In this document: piece by piece, positions 27,235-35,534 of the stretch
Layout: every line of letters starts with the position of its first letter
Numbering within the stretch: position 1 is the stretch's first letter
Assembly: GCA_002347025.1 (NCBI GenBank)
Contig: DEAE01000023.1
Coordinates: forward strand, 215,053 to 279,052
Origin: Acidobacteria bacterium UBA2990
GTDB taxonomy: Bacteria > Acidobacteriota > Vicinamibacteria > Vicinamibacterales > UBA8438
Reading direction: 5' to 3'
DNA length: 64,000 bases
Made by a program: the position numbers and the translations under genes
Notes under the pieces: generated by a model
The model's input: only the letters and a program-made list of their open reading frames with translations
Told to the model about the DNA's origin: nothing
Database searches by the model: none

Positions 27235-28097
27235 TCCCTGTTCTTCGAAAGAGGAGGTATGGCGTGGAAGGGGGCATGCCATCGGTTGATCGGCGCCTAG
27301 GGGTTGGACGCCTCAGGGTAGCCAGAAGGTTCAACAAAAGTGTAGCTTGTGAAGCCTACGCGAGTAGTCCACTAAGGTTGTTAACACCGAAGAACCACGG
27401 GCATGCCGCTTGGGTATTTATTACGAGTTACGGAGGCGGCCTCGTAGATGGTGATGCCTTGGCTATTCAGGCGAAAGTGGAACCTGGGGCTTGTGCCTTT
27501 GTTTCGACACAGGCGTCAACCAAGGTCTACAAGTCTCCAAATGGTACCTCTGTAGAGATGACGGCGGAGGTAGGGGCGAGGGGACTGCTGATACTGCTGC
27601 CTGACCCTGTTATCTGCTTCGCACGATCCCGTTACCAACAGCGACAGGAGGTTGTGCTCGATACTGGCGCTGGCTTGGTGTTGGTGGACTGGGTTTCTTC
27701 AGGTCGTCGGGAATACGGGGAACGATGGGCATTCGACGAATATGTGAGTCAAACTGTGGTTCAACAGGATGGTCTGTTGCGGGTTCATGACAGCCTAGCT
27801 TTACGTTCGGCAGATGGAGATCTTGCTAGCCGCTTCAGGGACTGGGATGTCTTGGCGGTTGTGATGGTCCTAGGTCAACCCCTAGAGGACGAAGTTCGTT
27901 CTATCTTGAAGAAGTCTGATGCCCTGGCTCCTACTGGACGTCTAGATGAATTGGTTACTGTTGCCCCGATTGGGAAGGATGGTTGTGTGTTGCGAATAGG
28001 AGGGCGGTCGGTGGAAAAGGTCTGGCGCATCGTCCAGAATGTACTCGGGTTTGTGCCGACTCGGCTTGGAGACAACCCATGGGCACGGAAATGGTAG
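27231..28097 (+). CDS. ureD: Urease accessory protein UreD (UreH)
   Basis: 288 aa from GTG 27231, overlapping the urtE stop. Recognised by S-P-L-R-L-L-T-P-K near residue 43, Y-G-G-G-L-V-D-G-D near 65-73, and S-T-Q-A-S-T-K-V-Y-K-S near 88-98, then D-W-V-S-S-G-R-R-E-Y-G-E-R-W near 145. UreD docks on apo-urease and, with UreF and UreG, forms the tunnel complex that delivers nickel. It is first in the urease block, as in many bacteria; four bases separate it from ureAB. Confidence 0.93.
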   Translation: MIPVLRKRRYGVEGGMPSVDRRLGVGRLRVARRFNKSVACEAYASSPLRLLTPKNHGHAAWVFITSYGGGLVDGDALAIQAKVEPGACAFVSTQASTKVYKSPNGTSVEMTAEVGARGLLILLPDPVICFARSRYQQRQEVVLDTGAGLVLVDWVSSGRREYGERWAFDEYVSQTVVQQDGLLRVHDSLALRSADGDLASRFRDWDVLAVVMVLGQPLEDEVRSILKKSDALAPTGRLDELVTVAPIGKDGCVLRIGGRSVEKVWRIVQNVLGFVPTRLGDNPWARKW

Positions 28098-28101
28098 GGA
28101 T

Positions 28102-28833
28102 ATGCATCTCACACCACGAGAACTAGATAAGCTGGTCTTAAATCAAGCTGGATTTCTCGCGCAGCGGCGGTTGGCCCGAGGCTTGCGATTGAACTATGTT
28201 GAGGCGGTTGCCCTAATCGCGACTCAGATTCTGGAGTTCATACGTGATGGTCGGTCGGTGGCTGAGTTAATGAACCTTGGGCGGAACCTTTTAGGTACCG
28301 AAGAAGTTCTTGCAGGTGTTGCCGAGATGGTAGAAGAGGTTCAAGTTGAAGGGACCTTTCCTGACGGGACTAAGCTTGTGACTGTTCACCAGCCAATTGT
28401 TTCCGAGCGTGGAGATCCAGCCCTTACTTTTTACGGCACGTTTTTGCCACTTCCGGAAGGTGGACATTCGGTCGGGAAACCTCTAAACGAGACTGGGGCC
28501 GCTCCTGGTGCCGTTGTGACCGAAGAAGGTGAGATTACTTTGAATGAAGGACGGGATGTCATCCAAATGGAAGTCGCCAACCGAGGCGACCGGCCAGTGC
28601 AGGTCGGGAGTCATTACCATTTCCTGGAGACTAACCGTGCCTTGAGTTTTGATCGTCCCTTAGCCTATGGCCGGCGTTTGGATATTCCGGCTGGTACAGC
28701 CGTTCGTTTCGAACCTGGGGAAACCAAGACAGTGACCCTTGTGCCCATTGCCGGTGAGAGAGTGGTGCGCGGGGGTAATGCGTGGGTGAGCGGCCCAGTG
28801 ACCGAGGGGCGCCATTTGGAGAATCTGGAGTAA
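28102..28833 (+). CDS. ureAB: Fused urease gamma-beta subunit
   Basis: 243 aa from ATG 28102 (AGGGAT upstream; the longer frame lies inside ureD). Residues 1-100 are a complete gamma subunit (M-H-L-T-P-R-E-L-D-K-L, N-Y-V-E-A-V-A-L-I, F-P-D-G-T-K-L-V-T-V-H). Residues ~138-243 are the beta subunit (G-E-I-T-L-N-E-G-R, N-R-G-D-R-P-V-Q-V-G-S-H-Y-H-F). A ~38-residue linker joins them. The same gamma-beta fusion order is known from Helicobacter UreA and some actinobacteria, so it is probably functional and not an artefact. Two bases separate it from ureC. Confidence 0.93.
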   Translation: MHLTPRELDKLVLNQAGFLAQRRLARGLRLNYVEAVALIATQILEFIRDGRSVAELMNLGRNLLGTEEVLAGVAEMVEEVQVEGTFPDGTKLVTVHQPIVSERGDPALTFYGTFLPLPEGGHSVGKPLNETGAAPGAVVTEEGEITLNEGRDVIQMEVANRGDRPVQVGSHYHFLETNRALSFDRPLAYGRRLDIPAGTAVRFEPGETKTVTLVPIAGERVVRGGNAWVSGPVTEGRHLENLE

Positions 28834-28835
28834 TC

Positions 28836-30551
28836 ATGCCTCATCGTATGGATCGCCGCCATTATGCTGACCTCTATGGTCCAACCACAGGGGACCGGGT
28901 GCAACTAGGAGACACAGAATTGATCGCGGAGGTGGAAGAGGATTCGACAGTCTACGGAGACGAATGCAAGTTTGGAGGCGGTAAAGTCTTGCGGGATGGG
29001 ATGGGGCAGGCTGCTGGAGTGCCAGACTCGAGGGCTCTCGACTGTGTGATAACAAACGCTCTCATCATCGACTGGACTGGGATTCGTAAAGCTGATGTAG
29101 GGATCAAGAATGGGAGAATTGCTGGCATAGGAAAGGCAGGAAACCCAGATGTCATGGCTGGGGTATCTCACGACATGGTCGTTGGCGTGACCACGGAGGC
29201 GATTGCTGGAGAGGGTTTTGTCCTGACTGCTGGGGGTATCGATGCTCACATCCATTTCATTGCCCCCCAGCAGGTACATGAGGCTTTGGCGAGTGGAGTT
29301 ACAACCTTTATCGGGGGAGGAACAGGCCCGGCGACCGGTACAAAGGCGACGACTTGCACCCCCGGTGGGCGTCAGTTGCAGCTAATGTTGCAAGCCAACG
29401 ACGCCCTGCCAATGAATTTTGGCTTTTTGGGTAAAGGAAACACATCGATGCCAGAGGGGTTGGAAGAGCAAATCCGAGCCGGTGCTTTAGGCTTGAAGCT
29501 ACATGAGGACTGGGGCACGACTCCGGCCACGATTGATTGTTGTTTGGGGCAGGCTGAGCGATTTGATGTTCAGGTCGCCATCCACACCGACACTCTTAAC
29601 GAGTCAGGGTTTGTTGATGATTCCATAGCGGCTTTCAAAGGTCGAACTATACACACCTACCACACTGAAGGTGCCGGGGGGGGGCATGCTCCGGATATCA
29701 TCCGCGTATGCGGTGAGCCGAACGTCCTTCCGAGTTCGACCAATCCGACTAGGCCTTATACTGTGAACACCCTTGACGAGCATCTCGACATGCTGATGGT
29801 CTGCCACCATCTCGATAAGAATACTCCGGAAGATGTAGCTTTTGCGGAAAGTCGTATTCGTAGCAAAACGATCGCGGCGGAGGATGTACTTCACGATCTC
29901 GGAGCTATTAGTATGATAGCGAGTGATAGTCAGGCAATGGGCCGAGTGGGCGAGGTCATAAGCCGGACTTGGCAGACAGCACACAAGATGCGTAGTGAAA
30001 GAGGTCGTCTCAGTAGTGAGCAAGGTGAGAATGACAACCTTCGAATTCGACGTTACATTGCCAAATACACCATTAACCCTGCGATAGCACACGGCATCTC
30101 GCATGAGGTCGGGTCGGTTGAGGTTGGTAAGTTGGCCGATCTTGTGCTGTGGAAACCGGCGTTTTTTGGGGCTAAACCCGAAATCGTCATCAAGGGGGGG
30201 TTTATCGCTTGGGCACAAATGGGTGACGCGAATGCGTCTATTCCAACCCCGCAGCCTCAGTTGATGCGCCCAATGTTCGGCGCCTTTGGCAGGGCCACAG
30301 GATCGACCTCGATGGCCTTTGTGTCCGGATTGTCACTGCAAGAAGGGCAGTTAGATCGCTACGAGTTGACAAAGCATCTGGTTGCAGTGGAAGGATGTCG
30401 GTCCATTGGGAAACGAGATATGAAACTCAATGATGCTCTGCCAGAAATAAGTGTTGACCCCGAGACGTATGTCGTTACTGCTGATGGAGAGGAATTACGG
30501 GCTGAGGCCGCTGAGGTGGTTCCCTTGGCTCAGCGATACTTTCTCTTTTGA
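28836..30551 (+). CDS. ureC: Urease alpha subunit
   Basis: 571 aa from ATG 28836. The catalytic subunit hydrolyses urea to ammonia and carbamate at a di-nickel centre. All metal ligands are present: His138 and His140 (A-H-I-H), carbamylated Lys221 (L-K-L-H-E-D), His250, His276 and Asp364 (A-S-D-S). The flap Cys323 followed by His324 (M-V-C-H-H-L) is intact, so the enzyme should be active. Length is normal for UreC. It supplies ammonium for assimilation from the urea brought in by UrtABCDE. UreF follows with a four-base overlap if it starts at TTG. Confidence 0.97.
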   Translation: MPHRMDRRHYADLYGPTTGDRVQLGDTELIAEVEEDSTVYGDECKFGGGKVLRDGMGQAAGVPDSRALDCVITNALIIDWTGIRKADVGIKNGRIAGIGKAGNPDVMAGVSHDMVVGVTTEAIAGEGFVLTAGGIDAHIHFIAPQQVHEALASGVTTFIGGGTGPATGTKATTCTPGGRQLQLMLQANDALPMNFGFLGKGNTSMPEGLEEQIRAGALGLKLHEDWGTTPATIDCCLGQAERFDVQVAIHTDTLNESGFVDDSIAAFKGRTIHTYHTEGAGGGHAPDIIRVCGEPNVLPSSTNPTRPYTVNTLDEHLDMLMVCHHLDKNTPEDVAFAESRIRSKTIAAEDVLHDLGAISMIASDSQAMGRVGEVISRTWQTAHKMRSERGRLSSEQGENDNLRIRRYIAKYTINPAIAHGISHEVGSVEVGKLADLVLWKPAFFGAKPEIVIKGGFIAWAQMGDANASIPTPQPQLMRPMFGAFGRATGSTSMAFVSGLSLQEGQLDRYELTKHLVAVEGCRSIGKRDMKLNDALPEISVDPETYVVTADGEELRAEAAEVVPLAQRYFLF

Positions 30552-31219
30552 TTGTCAAGACGATGTCGGACTGGCTTGCGTGGCAGATTGTCGATTCAGC
30601 CTTTCCAGTCGGTGTGTTCGCTCATTCGTGGGGACTTGAAGCAGCTTGGCAGGCTGGGCATGTTACAGAAATCGGGGATTTGGAGCGGTTTGTGTGTGAG
30701 TCGGTCCAACAGACAGCCTACGGTGCGGTGCCCCTATTGTCAGGTTGCTATTATGAGCCGACACGGTGGTCTGAGCTTGACCAACTTGCCGAAGCATTTC
30801 TCCTGAACCCTGTCGCCAACCGAGCGAGTCGAGTCCAGGGGCGAGCTCTCATGTCGACGATGGTTCGAGTGTTTCCCTCTAAGGATATGATTGAGGCCGA
30901 GGTGCGGGCTAGTGGCTATTTGGCTCATCTGGCGCCCTTGTCAGGCCTGGTGTTCCGCATGATCGGGATGTCCGCTGAGACGTCGAAGATGGCCATGCTA
31001 TACGGTACAGCCCGGGGTGTGCTGTCGGCCGCGATTCGACTGGGTATTGTGGGTAGCTATGATGCTCAGCGCCTTCAACACGCAATGGGCCCATGGCTTG
31101 AACAGATGTTGGATCGCAGCCGGGACCTTCAGCCTGAGGATGTTTGCCAGACTGCCCCGATCATTGATCTACTGCAAGCAGGGCATGACCGTTTGTATTC
31201 CAAGTTATTTCAGTCGTAG
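30548..31219 (+). CDS. ureF: Urease accessory protein UreF
   Basis: 223 aa from TTG 30548, which keeps the four-base overlap seen at other junctions of this operon; ATG 30563 would give 218 aa and is equally possible. Signature D-S-A-F-P-V-G-V-F-A-H-S-W-G-L-E near residues 18-33, followed by all-helical sequence. UreF bridges UreD and UreG and acts in GTP-dependent nickel insertion. Twelve bases separate it from ureG. Confidence 0.9.
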   Translation: MIVKTMSDWLAWQIVDSAFPVGVFAHSWGLEAAWQAGHVTEIGDLERFVCESVQQTAYGAVPLLSGCYYEPTRWSELDQLAEAFLLNPVANRASRVQGRALMSTMVRVFPSKDMIEAEVRASGYLAHLAPLSGLVFRMIGMSAETSKMAMLYGTARGVLSAAIRLGIVGSYDAQRLQHAMGPWLEQMLDRSRDLQPEDVCQTAPIIDLLQAGHDRLYSKLFQS

Positions 31220-31231
31220 ATCTAGAGGAAG

Positions 31232-31966
31232 ATGAGTCAGGAGCAGCCCCCCATGCATGATATTCGACAACCTCACGACCATGACGATCCAGTTGGACCT
31301 GGGCTGTTTTCCGAAAGGCCTGACCCCCTGCTGAGAGACTATCAGGCCCGCGCTTTTACTGTGGGCATTGGAGGTCCGGTAGGCAGCGGTAAGACGGCCC
31401 TTCTCTTGGAGCTTTGCCGAAGATTGCGGGACGTTTATAGCCTTGGGGTGGTCACGAATGACATATTTACTAAAGAGGATGGCGAATTTTTAGTTCGTCG
31501 TGAGGCGCTCGATATAGACCGGATCACTGCTGTGGAAACTGGAGGCTGTCCCCACACGGCTGTCCGGGATGATGTTAGCCAGAATCTAGATGCACTTGGG
31601 CAACTCATGATCAAGATTCAGCCGGACCTGCTGTTTGTCGAAAGTGGAGGTGATAATCTTGCGGCTCAATTTAGTAGAGATCTTGCAGATTTCACAATCT
31701 ATGTGATTGATGTTTCAGGTGGCGATAAGATTCCACGCAAGGGTGGACCTGGGATCACCCAATCTGACCTTTTGGTCATTAATAAGACAGACTTAGCACC
31801 GTTGATTGGTGCAGATTTGGACGTCATGGCTCGAGATGCCGGTAAGATGCGAGGTGCTGGCCCTGTTGTGTTTGCTCAAGTGACAAACGGTATCGGAGTA
31901 AGTGAGATCGTAGACACCATGCTCAAGGGATGGAAAGCGACTGGGGTGGCTGAATCAGCTGAGTGA
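31232..31966 (+). CDS. ureG: Urease accessory GTPase UreG with His/Asp-rich N-terminus
   Basis: 244 aa. SIMIBI-class GTPase: P-loop G-G-P-V-G-S-G-K-T at 47-55, V-V-T-N-D-I-F-T-K-E-D near 74, the nickel-binding C-P-H at 106-108, E-S-G-G-D-N near 137, and N-K-T-D-L-A-P. The first 20 residues hold several His and Asp (P-H-D-H-D-D), a possible extra nickel store. No ureE gene is present in the operon, so this tail may partly replace UreE; that is inference. It is the last gene of the operon, followed by a bidirectional hairpin. Confidence 0.94.
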   Translation: MSQEQPPMHDIRQPHDHDDPVGPGLFSERPDPLLRDYQARAFTVGIGGPVGSGKTALLLELCRRLRDVYSLGVVTNDIFTKEDGEFLVRREALDIDRITAVETGGCPHTAVRDDVSQNLDALGQLMIKIQPDLLFVESGGDNLAAQFSRDLADFTIYVIDVSGGDKIPRKGGPGITQSDLLVINKTDLAPLIGADLDVMARDAGKMRGAGPVVFAQVTNGIGVSEIVDTMLKGWKATGVAESAE

Positions 31967-32050
31967 GAGTGAGGTTGTGGGAAGGGTGGGCCAGGATTCG
32001 ATGGACCAAGGGGGAGGATATAAGCAGCCTGTCCTGACCACGCAGCTGGT

Positions 32051-32084
32051 AAAACCAACTCTCCAGTGACTGTTGGAAGGTTTT
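32051..32084. terminator. Bidirectional intrinsic terminator between ureG and the aldehyde dehydrogenase
   Basis: AAAACCAAC (32051-32059) pairs with GTTGG-AA-GGTTTT (32072-32084) with a two-base bulge and a 12-base loop. The A tract on one side and T tract on the other would let the hairpin work for both convergent transcripts. Confidence 0.5.
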
Positions 32085-32133
32085 GATTAAATCAAGCTGG
32101 TGCCCTCAGCGGGTCAATATATGGGTAACGGCA

Positions 32134-33879
32134 TTAACGCGGCAATTCGGCTTCAATGAAAATACGGTGCTGCTTCCCAAGATCTTGGGCTGATGGGGTG
32201 ATTATTGTCCTGGCACTGACTACTATTGTCTGGTTAGCAGCCACAGCCTTGCGGACATCATCTTCACACACAAAGGCAACGGGTTCAGCGTTTGGATCAT
32301 CCGCGGGTTCTGAGGCGCTAGGCTGAATATCTTCTGAGGGTTCAGCAGCCGTTTCGGTAAGGTGTTTGGCTTTAACACCTTTTGATCTCAGAAAGCTATC
32401 TACCCGGCGTGCCAGCAGTGCCTGATCTATGCCAGGCTCTCTAACATGGGGTTGGGCTTCCTGATTAGGTGGTCGGTCGCTAGTGTTTGGGTTTGGGCTA
32501 GGAACTTGGATCGACGATCGCGTCTCATAGGCGAGCCGTTTGATATTTAGAAGGTGCTGTGGCGTCAAATTGTCTGAAGTAATGTTGCCTCCGTATCCTC
32601 CGCAGCCGAGAGTCATCGATGGAGCTAGTCCAGTGGTCATACCAATCGAGCCTAAGGTCGTTGGCGTGTTAACCACAATACGAAATGCTGGCTTACGGAG
32701 ACCAAACTCCAAGATGATCTGTTCGTTCTGGGAGTGGATTGACATGGTGTGTCCCATGCCTCCGTATCTCAGGATTTCAGTGCACCGTTCACACCCGGCG
32801 CGCCAGTCGGCCACCACATAGAAGGAAAGGACCGGACAGAGCTTCTCAATGGAGAGAGGGTATTCTCGGCCAACACCTTCCAGGGGAGCGATGATTACTC
32901 TGGTGTCACCTGGAACCTCGATGCCGGTATGACTGGCTATCTCTAGTGCCGTTTTTCCAACCAGTTTAGGGTTGGGGAGCCCGCCACTTGTAACCAGTTC
33001 TGACTCCAAGAGCCGAACCTCTCGGTCGTTGAGAAAATAGCCGCCTTGTCTTTCAAACTCACGCTGGAGTTCCCCAGAAATAGCCTCATCGGCTACAACA
33101 GAGTTCTCCGATGAACAGAGGACACCGTTATCAAAAGTCTTTCCAGTGATTATGTCGGTTACAGCTTTGGGCAGGTCAGCAGTGCGCTCAACGAAGGCCG
33201 GTGCATTGCCTGGTCCTACGCCGTAGGCCGGTTTTCCAGAACTATATGCGGCACGCACAAGTCCGAGTCCGCCGGTGGCCAACACCAGAGCGATCTCTCG
33301 TTGACCCATGAGTTCTTGGGTGCCTTCGATCGTTACAGACGTCATGCAATTGATGGCACCCTCTGGGGCGCCGGCCGAAATAGCGGCTTTACTCATGACC
33401 TCAGCCACTCGGTTGATACATCCCACAGCAGAGGGGTGTGGGCTCAAGACGATCGCGCACCGGGCCTTCAAGCAAATCAGAATCTTGTAGATGGCTGTAG
33501 AGGTAGGGTTCGTTGAGGGTATGACTGCTGCTACAACCCCAAAGGGTTCAGCGATTTCTACGACACGGTCTGCGTCGAGACGTCGGATCACCCCTACCGT
33601 GGGCATCGGCAGGATAAACTGGTAGATGGTTTCAGCTGCGAACAGGTTTTTCCGAACCTTGTCGGGTTCGTTACCATAACCAGTCTCTTCCACTGCAAGC
33701 TTTGCGAAAGGTTTGGCTTGTTGAGCGGCAGCTTCTGCAGCCGCTGTCACTATTGAATCGATTCGTTCTTGGGAGAGTTCGCCGAGGGTGGCTTGTGCCG
33801 TTTTGGCGCGCCGAGTCTGATTGCGAGCATCGCGAATGGATTCGAGGTCTTGGTCTGCTGGTGCGGCCGGTTCAGCCAT
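32134..33879 (-). CDS. Acylating aldehyde dehydrogenase (EutE/PduP-like) with C-terminal microcompartment-type extension
   Basis: 581 aa. Residues 1-455 form a CoA-acylating aldehyde dehydrogenase: catalytic Cys255 in N-G-V-L-C-S-S-E-N, G-V-G-P-G-N near 220 and Y-G-G-N near 430. It converts an aldehyde plus CoA and NAD+ to acyl-CoA. Typical EutE/PduP proteins are about 460-480 aa; here ~125 extra residues follow. These are a Pro/Asn-rich linker, an amphipathic helix (I-D-Q-A-L-L-A-R-R-V-D-S-F-L, ~484-497) that looks like an encapsulation peptide, another acidic linker, and a small end domain with I-I-T-P-S-A-Q-D-L near 559-567, a motif seen in several microcompartment-associated proteins. The BMC shell gene lies 120 bases upstream on the same strand, supporting a luminal location. 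Confidence 0.82.
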   Translation of the reverse strand: MAEPAAPADQDLESIRDARNQTRRAKTAQATLGELSQERIDSIVTAAAEAAAQQAKPFAKLAVEETGYGNEPDKVRKNLFAAETIYQFILPMPTVGVIRRLDADRVVEIAEPFGVVAAVIPSTNPTSTAIYKILICLKARCAIVLSPHPSAVGCINRVAEVMSKAAISAGAPEGAINCMTSVTIEGTQELMGQREIALVLATGGLGLVRAAYSSGKPAYGVGPGNAPAFVERTADLPKAVTDIITGKTFDNGVLCSSENSVVADEAISGELQREFERQGGYFLNDREVRLLESELVTSGGLPNPKLVGKTALEIASHTGIEVPGDTRVIIAPLEGVGREYPLSIEKLCPVLSFYVVADWRAGCERCTEILRYGGMGHTMSIHSQNEQIILEFGLRKPAFRIVVNTPTTLGSIGMTTGLAPSMTLGCGGYGGNITSDNLTPQHLLNIKRLAYETRSSIQVPSPNPNTSDRPPNQEAQPHVREPGIDQALLARRVDSFLRSKGVKAKHLTETAAEPSEDIQPSASEPADDPNAEPVAFVCEDDVRKAVAANQTIVVSARTIITPSAQDLGKQHRIFIEAELPR

Positions 33880-33999
33880 GCTAGCGATCTGGATAGAAGT
33901 CGTTCTAGTTGTTGGTAACTAGTTCAACGGGACTGGATATATGTCACAGAACTTCATACTTCTAAGGTGCGATGGCGAGATTTACTCCCTCTGAGGTGA

Positions 34000-34290
34000 T
34001 TAATCCTCGTCATCAAACTGCCTGGGAAGGATCTTTTCTACCTCGGAGTGTGGTCTGGGGATGACGTGTACTGACACTAACTCGCCAACCCGTCTGGCTG
34101 CTGCCGCACCTGCGTCGGTGGCAGCCTTGACAGCGCCCACGTCGCCTCGAACAAAGACAGTCACATAACCTGCCCCAATGTATTCTTTTCCTGCTAGTAA
34201 GACATTGGCAGCCTTGACCATTGCGTCCGCAGCCTCTACAGAACCTACTAAACCTTTTGTTTCAACCATCCCGAGTGCTTCGAGGGACAT
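34000..34290 (-). CDS. Bacterial microcompartment hexameric shell protein (BMC-H)
   Basis: 96 aa, a complete single BMC domain of the EutM/PduA/CcmK type: A-L-G-M-V-E-T-K-G near residue 5, the pore loop around I-G-A-G-Y near 38-42, V-R-G-D-V-G-A-V-K-A-A-T-D-A-G-A near 48-63, and V-I-P-R-P-H near 75-80. It tiles as hexamers to form a protein shell. Only this one shell gene and the dehydrogenase are here; no pentamer (EutN/CcmL) or trimer gene lies nearby, so a full compartment would need genes elsewhere. A small hairpin (CTAGTT / AACTAG, 33905-33922) lies in the 120-base gap before the dehydrogenase. Confidence 0.93.
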   Translation of the reverse strand: MSLEALGMVETKGLVGSVEAADAMVKAANVLLAGKEYIGAGYVTVFVRGDVGAVKAATDAGAAAARRVGELVSVHVIPRPHSEVEKILPRQFDDED

Positions 34291-34398
34291 CGCTGTTCTC
34301 CGACTGTGTGGTCCGGTTAAAGTGAACCGAAATCAACCTGAACAGGGAAGCTACCATATTGCGCGAAATGGGACAACAACGCTACTATCGAAATTATC

Positions 34399-35304
34399 AT
34401 GACTGTCTTGATTTTCTCTTGTTTCACTCGGCGATTGGTTCGCGGTGTTTTTCTTGTCTTTGCTATGTTTTGGGTACAAGGTTGCGGGCTTACGGAAGCT
34501 GAGCCACCTGTTGCAACTGTTTCAGTAGGTTTGAATCGGCAAGATGTGCCCTTGGGGGGGCCTCTTGAGATGAATTACCGCTTTTCGACCGCCACAGAGG
34601 GTCTGGTTGGGGGCGATGAACATCGAATCTTCGTTCATTTTTTGGATGAAGATGGCCAGCTGATGTTTACGGACGACCATGAGCCTCCAGATCCGACGTC
34701 GGGGTGGCGGTCAGGTCAATCGGTCACCTATGATCGGCGAATGACGGTGCCTGTTTATCCGTATATAGGAACTGTCACAGTCGCAGTTGGCCTTTACTCT
34801 CCTAGAACAGGGGAGCGACTACCCATGGTTGGTGATGATTTGGGTCAGCGAGCTTATCAGGTTGCTTCCTTTAACATGGCCCCGCAATCGGAAAGTGGAT
34901 TTCTGATGTTTGACCAAGGGTGGCATCCTGTGGAGAGCTCTCCCGATGATCCCATGGTGGAATGGCAGTGGACTACGGGTGAATCGATTATCACCTTTCG
35001 TAATCCAGAGGTTGATTCGACTTTTTATTTAGAGGTTCAAGGTCGGCCAGAACTCTTTGAAAATCCCCAAGTGCTAAGCCTGCGAATCGGGGAAGTCATT
35101 CTCCAATCGATAGAGTTGTCAGGAGAGCAATCAAGCTACCATGTTATTCAGATACCCAGTTCCGCTTTCGGGTCAAACGAAATGGTGGAGTTGACTCTAG
35201 GCGTGGACCAAACTTTTGTTCCGGCGGTAGTGACAGAAGGGGAGAACCTTGATGATAGGGAGCTGGGTATTCAGCTTTTTTATGCCTTTTTGGAGATAGA
35301 CTAG
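34399..35304 (+). CDS. Predicted lipoprotein of unknown function
   Basis: 301 aa. A basic N-terminus, hydrophobic core and V-Q-G-C (Cys29) suggest a lipoprotein. The rest is beta-rich: residues ~40-160 have an immunoglobulin-like pattern (P-L-G-G-P-L-E-M-N-Y-R-F, H-R-I-F-V-H-F-L-D-E-D-G-Q-L). The second half is a jelly-roll-like block (S-I-I-T-F-R-N-P, S-F-Y-L-E-V-like strands). The overall layout resembles the OmpL47/glycan-interaction beta sandwiches seen in acidobacterial surface proteins, but I recognise no named family with confidence. It is divergent from the BMC-H gene (108-base gap) and stands alone before the pilus cluster. Confidence 0.6.
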   Translation: MTVLIFSCFTRRLVRGVFLVFAMFWVQGCGLTEAEPPVATVSVGLNRQDVPLGGPLEMNYRFSTATEGLVGGDEHRIFVHFLDEDGQLMFTDDHEPPDPTSGWRSGQSVTYDRRMTVPVYPYIGTVTVAVGLYSPRTGERLPMVGDDLGQRAYQVASFNMAPQSESGFLMFDQGWHPVESSPDDPMVEWQWTTGESIITFRNPEVDSTFYLEVQGRPELFENPQVLSLRIGEVILQSIELSGEQSSYHVIQIPSSAFGSNEMVELTLGVDQTFVPAVVTEGENLDDRELGIQLFYAFLEID

Positions 35305-35534
35305 ACTTGTTTTCACTGGTCTCAATGGTGACCGGAAATGTGCGAAGTAAATCCGATGGCTATTCCGGTAAAGTTAGTTTGTCGGCAAGTGCCTATGTCG
35401 GGTTTAAGAAGTGAAAAGTGTGAATGCCTTCTGTCAGCGAAGCAGTTTCAACTTGCTATAATTTAGACTAAGAGGAATAGCACGATTACACCTTGCCGAT
35501 CCGGAGATCTCGGCTGAACCTCTTCGGTTTACCG

